In this document: one piece after another, positions 29,723 through 39,291 of the stretch | Numbering within the stretch: position 1 is the first letter of the stretch | Layout of the letters: every line of letters starts with the position of its first letter | Origin: Streptomyces shenzhenensis | Lineage (GTDB): Bacteria > Actinomycetota > Actinomycetes > Streptomycetales > Streptomycetaceae | Length of the DNA stretch: 64,000 nucleotides | Assembly: GCF_003688995.1 (NCBI RefSeq) | Contig: NZ_PENI01000009.1 | Span: forward strand, 186,001 to 250,000 | Direction of reading: 5' to 3' | Notes under the pieces: model-generated | Seen by the model: only the letters and a program-made list of their open reading frames with translations | Databases searched by the model: none | Told to the model about the DNA's origin: nothing | Program-made: the position numbers and the translations under genes

Positions 29723-31705
29723 TCAGCGGTGCCGAGACTCGGGGACGGCCGTCAGGAGGCCCGGGTGGTCGCCGGACTCGGAGTCCGCGCTCGTGGAGTT
29801 GCGGCTCTCGAGGTAGCCGATGATCGCCACGGCCCCGGCCGCGGCCCATGCCTGCGGACGGCATGCGTTCGGATAGGCGAGAACGGGCTCACCATCGTGG
29901 GCGGAGGTGCCGGCGTACAGTTCCGGTAGCCGGAAACCGAACTGTTCGGCGGCGGTGACGACACCCTCTGCCAGTGAATGAGCGACGGCGTGGTGGCCCT
30001 CGGCGGCCAGTCCGAGCACCGCGATGGCCGTGTCGTGCGGCCAGACGCTGCCGCAGTGGTATGTGTGCGGGTTGAAGGCCCTGCTGGTCGAGGACAGGGT
30101 GCGCAGTCCATAGCCGCAGTCGAGGTCGGGCCGCGACAGTCGACGCGCCACCAGCTCCGCCTCGGCGGAGTCGAGCAGGCCGGTGCCGAGCAGATGCGCC
30201 ATGTTCGAGGCCGCCCCGTCCACAGGCCGTTTGGCCGCGTCCAGGGCAATGGCGGGATAGACGCCGGTGGCGTCGTCGATCCAGAAGGCGGCGCGGAACC
30301 GCTGTTGAAGCCGGGCCGCCCACTCCCGCCAGTGGTCGGCTCCGGGCAGTCCGAAGGCGTCGAGGAGGGCGGCGCCCTGGGTGGCGGCCGCATACGCGTA
30401 GCCCTGCACCTCACACAGCGCCAGCGGGGATGCAGGGCGTCGCCCGTCCGCCCAGCGCACGGCGCCCGGGGTGTCCTTCCAGCCCTGATTGGCCAGGCCG
30501 CCCCGGGTGGAGGACCGGTACTCGATGAAACCGTCCCCGTCGCTGTCGCCGTAGGCCGTGATCCACTCCAGCGCCGCGAGCAGGCCCGGGAGAAGCGGCT
30601 CGATCTCGGCTTCGGCCACGCCCGTCTGCCAGGTGCTGTGCAGGAGGCGGACCCACAACATGGTGGCGTCGATGGTGCCGAAGTAACGAGGAGGGATCAC
30701 CATGTCGTCCAGGCGCAGGGTCTCCCGGCGTACTTCGTGCAGGATCTTCCCCGGCTCCTCCTCCGCCACGGCGTCGTGACGTTCGCCCTGGCGCCGCTGC
30801 AAGGTGCGCAGTGTCCCGAGGGCCAACCGCTGGGCACCGGGCATGAGCAAGGAGGCCGACCACAGCGCATCGCGGCCGAAGAGAGTGAAATACCAGGGGC
30901 TGCCGGCGGCGAGGAAGGAGTCCGCGGGCTCCAGGGGATCGGCCAGCAGCATGCGCTCCAGATCCCGCAGACTCGTCTGCAGCAGTCTGCGACGCAGGGG
31001 GTCGCGCGGCTCCGCTGCTCCGGTTCGGGGGGCGAGGACGGGCGGAACCCGCGGAGAGACGGACAGGAAGGTGCGCTCGGCCGCCTCCGGATCGTTGTTC
31101 CGGGCGACCGCCCTCAAGGTCACCCCGGCCGACTGCTCGGGCGCCAGGTCGAAGGTGAACGACAGCATGACGTCCGAGTCCTCGGGCGTCATGCGCGCCG
31201 GAACCGGGTCCGCGGTCAGCAGAACCTCCTGCGCTGCGCCCGCCCAGCACGCGCCTCCGGCCACCGGCTGAGCATCCACGTGCGGCTCCTGCCGGCCGCC
31301 GCGCACGACGTGGACCGGCGCCAGATCGGTGCCGGCACGCACCCGCAGGGCCGCCGTCACGGGGGTGTCACCGTAATTGACCAGCTCCAACCGTTCCTTG
31401 AGCCCGTCCTGGCCCACTGTCCGGTAGCGGTGCAGGACCACCGATGGATCGGCGCCCTCGTCGCCGTCCAGGCGTACTCGGGAGGTGAAGACGGCACTTG
31501 CAGGGTGCTGGAGCTGACACCCGACCGGCTCGACCACGGCGTCGGCCACCTCTACCTCCAGGCCGGAGAGCACCCGGTAGTCATGGGTGTAGAAGCCGTC
31601 GAGGCCCTGCGCACGTATCTGGCCGTCGCCTGAACTCAGGCACACGGAGGGCGCCCACAGCAAGGTGACCAGTTCGTGCAGAGAGCTCGGGCGGGAGTGG
31701 CTCAC
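29723..31705 (-). CDS. Glycogen-debranching-type glycosidase (amylo-alpha-1,6-glucosidase family)
   Basis: A 660-residue cytoplasmic enzyme. An N-terminal beta-domain of the debranching N-terminal type (about 1-230, with GFYTHDYRVLSGL and DGLKERLELVNYGD) is followed by an (alpha/alpha)6 barrel with GSPWYFTLFGRDALW, DGFIEYRSS and CEVQGYAYAA. This architecture occurs in proteins that cleave terminal alpha-linked sugars from imported oligosaccharides. GTG 31705 is used; no ATG fits and the frame further upstream runs through the operator. It heads the sugar operon, with a LacI-type operator 41 bases before the start. Confidence 0.85.
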   Translation of the reverse strand: MSHSRPSSLHELVTLLWAPSVCLSSGDGQIRAQGLDGFYTHDYRVLSGLEVEVADAVVEPVGCQLQHPASAVFTSRVRLDGDEGADPSVVLHRYRTVGQDGLKERLELVNYGDTPVTAALRVRAGTDLAPVHVVRGGRQEPHVDAQPVAGGACWAGAAQEVLLTADPVPARMTPEDSDVMLSFTFDLAPEQSAGVTLRAVARNNDPEAAERTFLSVSPRVPPVLAPRTGAAEPRDPLRRRLLQTSLRDLERMLLADPLEPADSFLAAGSPWYFTLFGRDALWSASLLMPGAQRLALGTLRTLQRRQGERHDAVAEEEPGKILHEVRRETLRLDDMVIPPRYFGTIDATMLWVRLLHSTWQTGVAEAEIEPLLPGLLAALEWITAYGDSDGDGFIEYRSSTRGGLANQGWKDTPGAVRWADGRRPASPLALCEVQGYAYAAATQGAALLDAFGLPGADHWREWAARLQQRFRAAFWIDDATGVYPAIALDAAKRPVDGAASNMAHLLGTGLLDSAEAELVARRLSRPDLDCGYGLRTLSSTSRAFNPHTYHCGSVWPHDTAIAVLGLAAEGHHAVAHSLAEGVVTAAEQFGFRLPELYAGTSAHDGEPVLAYPNACRPQAWAAAGAVAIIGYLESRNSTSADSESGDHPGLLTAVPESRHR

Positions 31706-31745
31706 ATCGCCTCCGTGAACGTGGGCGGGCTGACTTGCGCTAGAA

Positions 31746-31759
31746 TTTGAGCGCGCAAA
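31746..31759. promoter_or_regulatory. LacI-type operator, site 1
   Basis: TTTGAGCGCGCAAA, a palindrome with one mismatch to the perfect site TTTGAGCGCTCAAA found at 33017. It lies in the divergent gap, 41 bases before the debranching-type gene and 101 before the LacI gene, so it could control both. Confidence 0.65.
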
Positions 31760-31860
31760 TCGCGGCGGGGGGAACCGTAGCAGGCCGGACGACCGCCGAC
31801 CAGAGGCCGAGTTCAGTGACAATGCAGTGCGGGTGAAGCAGAAGGACACCGGAGGCGTAC

Positions 31861-32916
31861 ATGGCGGAACCGGGGCACCGTGAGCCGGCGGGCGGAAGCG
31901 CTCCCACCCTGCAGGACGTGGCACGGGCGGCGGGAGTGTCCAGGCAGACCGTGTCCAATGTCCTGCACGCGCCCGAGCGTGTGCGCCCCGCCACCCGGGA
32001 GCGCGTCGTGGAGTTCATCTCCCGGCTCGGCTACCAGCCCAATCGCCAGGCGCAGGCTCTGGCGCGCAGTACCTCACACATGATCGGCTACCACATCCGC
32101 CCGCTGGCTCCCGAAGCCCTCACCTCGATACAGGACAGGTTTCTGCATGCTCTGGCCGAGGCCGGTAGGGCGGCCGACCACCATCTGTTGCTGTTCTCCG
32201 CCGAGGACGAGTCCGCGGAGATCGACAGCGTCGGCCGGCTCCACCGCGGAGGAGCCGCCGACGCATTCGTCCTGTACGACCTGACAGCCGACGACCGACG
32301 CCCGAAGGCGCTGCTCGACATGGGGGTTCCGTTCGTCGCGTTCGGACGGACGGATGCGGGCGCCGACACCTATCCCTGGGTCGACGTGGACAATGTCCTG
32401 GGCACTCGCCTCGCCGTGGACCACCTGGTCAATCGCGGTCATCGCCGCATCGCGTTCCTCGGCTGGCCGTCCGGTCGCACCATAGGCGACCGCAGAGCAC
32501 GTGGCTGGCACCAAGCCGTCGAAAGCCACCGTCTCGCCTCGGCCTGTGGAGTCCTGGACGCGCGCAGCGAGGACTCGGTCCAAGCGGCCATCCAGGTCAC
32601 CTTCAGGCTGCTCGAACACTCCGAGCCCCCCACCGCCATCGTCACGGCCACCGACACGCTGGCCGTGGGTGCCATGCAGGCGGCTCAGCGATGGGGGCTC
32701 GAGGTGGGACGCGACCTCGCTGTCGTCGGTTTCGATGACACGCCCACGGCGGCCGCCCTGGAACTCAGCAGCATCCGGCAGCCCATCGAGCTGGTGGGGC
32801 AACAGGTCGTCGCGGCCCTGCTCGGTACTGATGAGGCGGGTCCCGGACACCAGCTGTTGGAACCCCAGCTGGTCATTCGGTCCTCCAGCGCCCGGCCCGC
32901 GAGGCCGCGGCGGTAG
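31861..32916 (+). CDS. LacI-family transcriptional repressor
   Basis: A 351-residue regulator: helix-turn-helix at the N-terminus (LQDVARAAGVSRQTVSNVLH, about residues 18-37), hinge with NRQAQALARS, and a periplasmic-binding-protein-like sensor domain ending in the FDDTPTAAALELSSIRQP motif. It is divergent from the sugar operon and upstream of the secreted glycosidase. Matching operators lie before both, so it most likely represses them until a sugar inducer binds. Confidence 0.94.
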   Translation: MAEPGHREPAGGSAPTLQDVARAAGVSRQTVSNVLHAPERVRPATRERVVEFISRLGYQPNRQAQALARSTSHMIGYHIRPLAPEALTSIQDRFLHALAEAGRAADHHLLLFSAEDESAEIDSVGRLHRGGAADAFVLYDLTADDRRPKALLDMGVPFVAFGRTDAGADTYPWVDVDNVLGTRLAVDHLVNRGHRRIAFLGWPSGRTIGDRRARGWHQAVESHRLASACGVLDARSEDSVQAAIQVTFRLLEHSEPPTAIVTATDTLAVGAMQAAQRWGLEVGRDLAVVGFDDTPTAAALELSSIRQPIELVGQQVVAALLGTDEAGPGHQLLEPQLVIRSSSARPARPRR

Positions 32917-33016
32917 CATCACCTGCCCGCTGATCACCAGGCCGATGCCGGACAGAGCAATCGGTGCGCACACCCTTGACATGCTCAGGATCGATTGGTT
33001 CCTTGGGATGGCCGCG

Positions 33017-33030
33017 TTTGAGCGCTCAAA
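33017..33030. promoter_or_regulatory. LacI-type operator, site 2 (perfect palindrome)
   Basis: TTTGAGCGCTCAAA is a perfect 14-base palindrome, 109 bases before the secreted glycosidase start at 33139 and followed by an A-run. It matches the site at 31746 at 13 of 14 bases. Confidence 0.75.
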
Positions 33031-33138
33031 AAAACACTGTCTCTCGCTGACCGCGGCACCCGGCCTCCACGGCCACCGCAGAGCACGATCAGACCTTGTC
33101 GCCGCTCATCCTGGCGACCGACCACCCCAGGAACCGCC

Positions 33139-35430
33139 ATGAGTCGCATCACACCGTCGCTGTTGTCGGCCGACGGACCTCCCCGCCACCGAACCCTGCG
33201 CCGACGCCTCCTCAGCGCGGCCCTCGGGCTCGCCCTCGTCGGCTTCGCCGCCGGTGTCCAGACCCTCCACGCGGTTCCGGCCCGCGCCGGCACGACCCAG
33301 GTCGACAGCGCGGTCATCGGCTGGGACGGAGACAAAGACGCCGCCATCGCTCACCGGGACGGCAGTTTCGACATCCGCGACGGGAAGAACACGACTGCCA
33401 GGTTCGGGATCTACAACAACCCCGCATCTCTCCAGTGGTCGAACGCCGGCGGCTACTACCCGGCACTGGTGACCAGCTTTCAGCGCGACAACACCACCGT
33501 CACCATCACCAACTTCGGCGACAAGGTGACGACCGGTGGCAACGACTACGTCGCCGTCTACTCCCGTGTCACCGTGGCCAACCACGACACGGTGGCCCAC
33601 ACCGAGGATCCGGCACCCTCGTCCGGCCTGATCCCGTTGAACAACGCGGGCAACACGGTGCAGCCCGGTCAGACGGTCTCGCACGACTACGTCATCGCCG
33701 TCGACCGCTTCGGGGCCACGTACCCGTGGCCCGCCAACAGCAGCCTGGCTGCGGCGGGTTCGTACGATTCCCGCTACGCGCACATGACCGCCCACTGGGA
33801 CGGCCGGCTCAAGGAGATCGCCCAGCTCGACCTGCCGGACCCGCGGCTGGTCAACGCGTACAAGGCGGGCATGATCTACGGCGAGATCGTCAAGGACGGC
33901 ACCGCGCTCAACGTCGGGGAGAACGGCTACGACGAGGTCTGGAACCACGACCTCGTCGGCATGCTCGTGAACCGTTTCGCGCAGGGCGACCTCTCCGACG
34001 CCAGGACCCAGCTCACCCAGTTCGACCCGAACAACTCTCCGGCCAACTACGACGACGGGCACTGGACCTTCCCCTGGCCCTGGGCCGTGTACCTGCAGAA
34101 GACCGGCGACACCGCCCTCGTGCAGAGCAACTTCAGCCGCATCCGGACCGAGGCCCACCAGATCCAGACCGACGCGACCGGGCCCGGCGGCGTCATGAAG
34201 GCCACCTACGACATCGACAGCGTGGGCTACTGGACCGTCGACAACGCCGAGGCCCTGATGGGCCTGACCGCCTACCGCTACCTCGCGGCCAAGCTCGGCA
34301 ACACCGCCGAGGCGAACTGGGCGCAGCAGACCTACAACACCCTGCTGTCCGCGGTGAACACGGCGCTGACCAACACCATCAACGCCAACCACCTCGACTA
34401 CATCCCCTGCGCCGTGGACGCGCCCAACGACGGCAACGCCTGCGGGCAGAAGAACAACGCCAACTGGGCCGCGTTGTTCCTGTTCGGCCGCTGGAACTGG
34501 GACGGCTACCTCTTCGGCGCCCAGCAGAGCGGCCCGATGGCCGCCATGCTCGACTCCACCTACAAGAACGGATTCGCCAAGCTCTCCGGGCTGCCCCCGC
34601 ACACCTACGGCGGCTACACCGGCTTCAGCACGGGCTACAACGCCGGGTACGGGGAGGCCGGGCTCGCTTCCGCCGACTACCGCGCCGAAGGCGTGTACGA
34701 CTACCAGTTCATGATCACGAACTCGCAGAGCGCGCCGTTCTCCTGGTGGGAGGGCATCCCCACCGCCGGGTCCACCAACTGGTCACCCGGCACGCACGCC
34801 ACCGCTGGCACCGGTTCCAGCCCTCATATGTGGGGTCAGGCCAACGCCTCCAAGGTGCTGCTCGACTCCCTCGTCGCTGAGAAGTCCGACGGACAGGTCA
34901 TCGTCGGCCGCGGCCTGCCCACAGAATGGCTGCGCTCCGGCGCCAGGACCAGCGCCACCAACGTCCCGATCGCCGACGGCCACCGCATGGGCGCCACCAT
35001 CACCAGCACCGGCTCCGCGGTGACGCTGAGCCTGAGCGGTGACAGCCCCGCCGGCGGCGTGTCCTTCCAGGTCCCCGGCTTCGTCGGGAACATCGCCTCC
35101 GCCACCGCGGGCACCGTGAACTCGGCCGCCGGGACGGTCGAGCTGCCGGCCGGCACCACTTCCACCACCGTCACCCTCACCAAGGCCCCCACCTTCCAGA
35201 GTTCCGGCGGTCTCGACCTCAACGGCTTCTGCAAGTCGATCGGAAACACCGGCGGCGTCAGCCTCGACGGCACCACCGCCAACGACTGGCACTGCGTCAC
35301 CCCCGGCGGTAACCACGTCTCCATGAGCATGGATGACGCCTGCACCTACGGCTACCCGTACGCGGCGAGCGTCTTCTCCCGTGCCGCCAACGCCGACGAC
35401 CCGAACAGCTGGGCCTGCTGGCACTCCTGA
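33139..35430 (+). CDS. Secreted six-hairpin glycoside hydrolase with C-terminal Cys-rich domain
   Basis: A 763-residue exported protein. A twin-arginine-like signal (RRRLLSAALG, cleavage near ARA-G about residue 54) precedes a beta-sandwich and an (alpha/alpha)6 catalytic region similar to GH15-like enzymes: NGYDEVWNHDLVGML, DDGHWTFPWPWAVY and TVDNAEALMGLTAYRYLA. A tail of about 70 residues (LDLNGFCKS ... NDWHCV ... DDACTYGYPY ... SWACWHS) has four cysteines and recurs, to my recollection, at the ends of actinobacterial exoenzymes, perhaps for binding. The exact family is unsure. It should release sugars taken up by the importer at 26368-29641. Confidence 0.72.
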   Translation: MSRITPSLLSADGPPRHRTLRRRLLSAALGLALVGFAAGVQTLHAVPARAGTTQVDSAVIGWDGDKDAAIAHRDGSFDIRDGKNTTARFGIYNNPASLQWSNAGGYYPALVTSFQRDNTTVTITNFGDKVTTGGNDYVAVYSRVTVANHDTVAHTEDPAPSSGLIPLNNAGNTVQPGQTVSHDYVIAVDRFGATYPWPANSSLAAAGSYDSRYAHMTAHWDGRLKEIAQLDLPDPRLVNAYKAGMIYGEIVKDGTALNVGENGYDEVWNHDLVGMLVNRFAQGDLSDARTQLTQFDPNNSPANYDDGHWTFPWPWAVYLQKTGDTALVQSNFSRIRTEAHQIQTDATGPGGVMKATYDIDSVGYWTVDNAEALMGLTAYRYLAAKLGNTAEANWAQQTYNTLLSAVNTALTNTINANHLDYIPCAVDAPNDGNACGQKNNANWAALFLFGRWNWDGYLFGAQQSGPMAAMLDSTYKNGFAKLSGLPPHTYGGYTGFSTGYNAGYGEAGLASADYRAEGVYDYQFMITNSQSAPFSWWEGIPTAGSTNWSPGTHATAGTGSSPHMWGQANASKVLLDSLVAEKSDGQVIVGRGLPTEWLRSGARTSATNVPIADGHRMGATITSTGSAVTLSLSGDSPAGGVSFQVPGFVGNIASATAGTVNSAAGTVELPAGTTSTTVTLTKAPTFQSSGGLDLNGFCKSIGNTGGVSLDGTTANDWHCVTPGGNHVSMSMDDACTYGYPYAASVFSRAANADDPNSWACWHS

Positions 35431-35459
35431 CCCAGCCCGGTCGGCCGCACCCACGGACC

Positions 35460-35499
35460 GGCTCCCGGCCCGACGCCCTCACACGTAGGGCCGGGAGCC
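35460..35499 (+). terminator. Strong hairpin terminator after the secreted glycosidase
   Basis: A perfect 12-base stem, GGCTCCCGGCCC (35460-35471) with GGGCCGGGAGCC (35488-35499), around a 16-base loop, 30 bases after the stop. There is no T-run, as is common in streptomycetes. Confidence 0.8.
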
Positions 35500-35656
35500 C
35501 CGCGCAAGGCGGCAGCCGACCCCAAGGGTCACGTCATGACCAGCACGTGATGTCGTCCATCTCGGCGATCGCACCCCGCGCGTCCCGCACGCTCCGGGCC
35601 ATTCGCCCGGGGCAGTCCTCGAGTGTGAGCCCCCACCGGACACCCAGGAGTGTTTC

Positions 35657-37711
35657 GTGACCGACGTCAGCCGTCGAAGGTTTCTGCAACTCGCCGCGGG
35701 CACAGCCGCGGCGACCAGCCTGTCCGCCGGGATCGCGCGCGCCGCGTCCATCCCGCCCGCCGCAGGGAGCGGCACACTCGCCGACGTCCAGCACGTCGTC
35801 GTCCTCATGCAGGAGAACCGGTCCTTCGACCACTACTTCGGGACGCTGCGCGGGGTCCGCGGCTTCGGTGACCCGCGCCCGCTCGTGCTGCCGTCCGGGA
35901 AGACGGCCTTCCACCAGGCCGCCGCGTCGGGGCGCGAGACCCTGTCCTTCCGCCCGGACGCCGACCGCCTCGGCATGCAGTTCATCCAGGACCTCGATCA
36001 CAGCTGGGCCGGCACGCACGCGGCGTGGAACGGCGGCGCGTACGACCGGTGGATCCCCGCCAAGTCCACGACCACGATGGCCCATCTGTCCCGCCAGGAC
36101 ATCCCGTACCACTACGCCCTCGCGGACGCGTTCACGGTGTGCGACGCCTACCACTGCTCGATGCTCAGCTCCACCGACCCCAACCGCTACTACATGTACA
36201 CCGGTTACTCCGGGAACGACGGCAAGGGCGGCGGTCCGGTGCTCGGCAACGAGGAGGCCGGCTACTCCTGGACCACGTTCCCCGAGATCCTGCAGCAGGC
36301 CGGCATCAGCTGGAAGGTCTACCAGGACATCGGGACCGGGCTGAACGCCGCCGGCGGCTGGGGCTGGACCAGCGACGCGTTCATCGGCAACTACGGCGAC
36401 AACTCGCTGCTCTTCTTCAACCAGTACCGCAACGCGCAGGCCGGCAACCCGCTGTACGACCGGGCCCGCACCGGGACCCACGCGGCCGGCGGCGACGGCT
36501 ACTTCGACCGGCTCAGGGCCGACGTGGCCGCCGGCGCCCTGCCGCAGGTCTCCTGGATCGCCGCGCCCGAGGCGTTCTGCGAGCACCCCAACTGGCCCGC
36601 CAACTACGGTGCCTGGTACGTCTCGCAGGTCCTGGACGCCCTCACGTCGAACCCGGACGTGTGGAGCCGCACCGTCCTGCTGCTGACCTACGACGAGAAC
36701 GACGGCTTCTTCGACCACGTGGTCCCGCCGTTCCCGCCCGCCTCTGCGGCCCGCGGCCTGTCCACCGCGGACGTGACGCAGGACCTGTTCGGCGGATCGT
36801 CCGGCTACGGCGCCGGGCCGTACGGGCTCGGGCCGCGCGTGCCCATGCTCGCCATCTCCCCGTGGAGCACCGGCGGTTGGGTCTGCTCGCAGACCTTTGA
36901 CCACACCTCCATCGTGCAGTTCATCGAGAAGCGGTTCGGCGTGCACAACCCCAACGTCTCCGCCTGGCGCCGCGCCGTCTGCGGCGACCTCACCTCCGCC
37001 TTCGACTTCTCCCGCAGCGACGCCGGCGTGCCCGGTCTGCCCGACACGAGCGGCTACGCCCCGCCGAACCACGGCAACCCCGGCGACTACGTGCCCGCGC
37101 CGCCGGCCACCGGCACGCTGCCCAAGCAGGAGAGCGGCCTGCGCAACGCCCGTCCGCTGCCGTACGACCTGGTCGTGGACACCAAGGCGGTGGGCGGCCG
37201 CATGCAGTTCACCTTCGCCGGCCTCGGCGCCGCCGGGGCCGCCTTCCATGTCACCTCGGCCACCCGCAGCGACGGTCCCTGGCCCTACACCGTCGAGGGC
37301 GGGAAGAGCCTGACCGACAGCTGGGCGCTGCCGGGCACCCGCTACGACTTCTCCGTGTACGGCCCCAACGGGTTCCTGCGCCGCCAGGCCGGGACCAACA
37401 CCGCCGTGGGCCCCGAGGTCACCGCCCGCCATGACAACGCCGCCGGACAGGTCACGCTGACGTTCAGCAATGCCGGCAGCACCGCCGTCACCTTCACCGC
37501 CACCGACGCGTACGCGCCGAACGACCACTACTCGTACACCGTGCAGCCCGGCGCCTCCCGCACGGTCCCCGCCTGGGGCGTGCCCGCCGGCCACCACTGG
37601 TACGACGTCACCGTCACCTCCAGCGGCGACAGCGCGTTCGTACGGCGCTTCGCCGGCCACGTGGAGACCGGCGCGGCCAGCACCAGCGACCCGGCGACCG
37701 CCACCGTCTGA
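35657..37711 (+). CDS. Secreted phosphocholine-type phospholipase C
   Basis: A 684-residue Tat-exported enzyme (signal SRRRFLQLAAG, cleavage near ARA) of the phosphoesterase family that includes bacterial non-hemolytic phospholipase C. The catalytic domain has LMQENRSFDHYFGTLRG, SSTDPNRYYMYTG, LLTYDENDGFFDHVVPP and RVPMLAISPWS; two C-terminal beta-domains of the family type follow (about 480-680). It hydrolyses the phosphodiester of phosphatidylcholine or related lipids outside the cell. The start is GTG 35657 with AGGAG nearby. It is probably monocistronic and may respond to phosphate limitation, which I infer from the family only. Confidence 0.93.
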   Translation: MTDVSRRRFLQLAAGTAAATSLSAGIARAASIPPAAGSGTLADVQHVVVLMQENRSFDHYFGTLRGVRGFGDPRPLVLPSGKTAFHQAAASGRETLSFRPDADRLGMQFIQDLDHSWAGTHAAWNGGAYDRWIPAKSTTTMAHLSRQDIPYHYALADAFTVCDAYHCSMLSSTDPNRYYMYTGYSGNDGKGGGPVLGNEEAGYSWTTFPEILQQAGISWKVYQDIGTGLNAAGGWGWTSDAFIGNYGDNSLLFFNQYRNAQAGNPLYDRARTGTHAAGGDGYFDRLRADVAAGALPQVSWIAAPEAFCEHPNWPANYGAWYVSQVLDALTSNPDVWSRTVLLLTYDENDGFFDHVVPPFPPASAARGLSTADVTQDLFGGSSGYGAGPYGLGPRVPMLAISPWSTGGWVCSQTFDHTSIVQFIEKRFGVHNPNVSAWRRAVCGDLTSAFDFSRSDAGVPGLPDTSGYAPPNHGNPGDYVPAPPATGTLPKQESGLRNARPLPYDLVVDTKAVGGRMQFTFAGLGAAGAAFHVTSATRSDGPWPYTVEGGKSLTDSWALPGTRYDFSVYGPNGFLRRQAGTNTAVGPEVTARHDNAAGQVTLTFSNAGSTAVTFTATDAYAPNDHYSYTVQPGASRTVPAWGVPAGHHWYDVTVTSSGDSAFVRRFAGHVETGAASTSDPATATV

Positions 37712-37716
37712 CCCGA

Positions 37717-37738
37717 CCCGGCGTCGCGGGGCGCCGGG
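37717..37738. terminator. Hairpin between convergent genes
   Basis: CCCGGCG (37717-37723) pairs with CGCCGGG (37732-37738) around an 8-base loop, 6 bases after the phospholipase stop and 60 bases before the histidine kinase stop. It could end transcription in both directions. Confidence 0.55.
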
Positions 37739-37797
37739 CTCACTCTGCCGACCAGCGGCGTCTCATGGGGTGGCCGGTGCGGTCACGGTGAAGCGCG

Positions 37798-39291
37798 CTA
37801 TTTCTTGGCTGGGGTGGGGGCTCGGGGAAGGCGTAGCTGGAAGCATGCTCCGAGGGTCCGGGGGGTGAGGGTGAGGGTGCCTCGGTGGCGGTGGGCCAGG
37901 TCGCGGGCGATGGCGAGGCCCAGGCCGGTGCCGCCTTGGTCGCGAGAGCGGGCGTCGTCGAGCCGGACGAAGCGTTCGAAGATGCGCTCGGCGTCCTCGG
38001 CGGGCACGCCCGGTCCGTCGTCGTGCACCGTGAGGACGACCCGGTCGCCCTGGTTCCGGACGGTGATCTGGATGCGGTGTGCGGCGTGGCGGGCGGCGTT
38101 GTCGATGAGGTTGCGCAGCAGCCGTTCGTATTCGGCGGGATTTCCGTGTGCGTGTGCGGGGGCGGTGCTGTCGCAGCTGAGGGTCAACGGCCGTTCGGTG
38201 AGGGGGTATTGCTCGGTCAGCCGGGAGGCGAGGGCTGCCAGGTCCACGGTTTCGGGGCCGGCTGTGGGGGTGCGGGTGTCGAGGCGGGCGAGGAGCAGCA
38301 GGTCTTCGGCGAGGTCCTGGAGGCGGCGGGTCTGTCGTGCGGCGGTGGTGGCCACGGCGGGCCAGTCGGTGCGTTCCGGGTAGGCGAGCGCGACTTCCAG
38401 GCTGGCCAGCAGCGTGGTGAGGGGACTGCGCAGTTCGTGGGCGGCGTCCGCGACGAATCGGCGTTGCTGGGCGGCGGCGTTGTCGAGGCGCTGGAGGGTG
38501 CTGTTGATGGTGGTGGCCAGGGCGGTGATCTCGTGTCCCGTGGCGGGGACGGTGACACGTTCACGGGGGTCACTCGCGGTCACCGAGGCGGTGAGCACGC
38601 GGATCGCTTCGACCGGCCGCAGCGCGATGCGGACGGTGAAGTAGGCGGCGGCGGCGATCAGTACGAGGCTGACGATCCCGGCCCGCAGCAGCAGGCCGTC
38701 GGTGGTCCTGGTGATCGCCTCGGCTGTGTCCGGAAGTACCACCACATAGGCCCGCAGCGTGGCGTCGGCGGTGACGCCCAGAGCGGCGGCTTTGGCGCTG
38801 CTCAGTTCACCGGCCCAGATATCGATGTACATGACCGGGTAGGTCCCGCCGGCCATGTCGACTCCGCTCCCGGGGTTGTAGTCGTGGCGCACCGGTATGC
38901 GGAGGGGACGGACCGTATAGGACCAGTCCGCACTGTCATCCGGTGGGGCGGAGAGCGCGGATGGGGCGGGCAGCACATGGCGGGCGCCGGGATCGAAGTC
39001 GTCCATGCCTCCGCCGGAGGCGACAGCGGTGCGTCGGCCGGTCGCGACAACCTCGTACGGCACGGCGCTTCTGCGACCGGGAACCGCACCCTCGTTCAGC
39101 TGATCGACGAGAGCGAGGAGATGTTTCCGGGCTTGTTCTTCGGCGATCCGCTTGCTCTGGCCGTAGACCTCATGGTGCACCCACCAGCCGATTCCCACCA
39201 GGACGGCGGCGGCGGTCGCGGCGGCGGCCAGGGCTGCGCGGGCTCGTACCGAACGCGGCCACCAGCGGCGTCGCGGCTCAGTCGCGTTCAC
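37798..39291 (-). CDS. Sensor histidine kinase (OmpR-partner type)
   Basis: A 497-residue membrane kinase: helix 1 near residues 17-37, an extracellular sensor region of about 150 residues, helix 2 near 200-220 and HAMP-like linker. Then come the H-box FVADAAHELRSPL with phospho-acceptor His285, N-box LLRNLIDNAARHA, G1 DDGPGVP and G2 GGTGLGLAIA. GTG 39291 overlaps the response regulator gene by 14 bases, so the pair is coupled. The signal is unknown. The adjacent membrane glycosyltransferase gene, divergent from this pair, may be a target. Confidence 0.93.
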   Translation of the reverse strand: MNATEPRRRWWPRSVRARAALAAAATAAAVLVGIGWWVHHEVYGQSKRIAEEQARKHLLALVDQLNEGAVPGRRSAVPYEVVATGRRTAVASGGGMDDFDPGARHVLPAPSALSAPPDDSADWSYTVRPLRIPVRHDYNPGSGVDMAGGTYPVMYIDIWAGELSSAKAAALGVTADATLRAYVVVLPDTAEAITRTTDGLLLRAGIVSLVLIAAAAYFTVRIALRPVEAIRVLTASVTASDPRERVTVPATGHEITALATTINSTLQRLDNAAAQQRRFVADAAHELRSPLTTLLASLEVALAYPERTDWPAVATTAARQTRRLQDLAEDLLLLARLDTRTPTAGPETVDLAALASRLTEQYPLTERPLTLSCDSTAPAHAHGNPAEYERLLRNLIDNAARHAAHRIQITVRNQGDRVVLTVHDDGPGVPAEDAERIFERFVRLDDARSRDQGGTGLGLAIARDLAHRHRGTLTLTPRTLGACFQLRLPRAPTPAKK

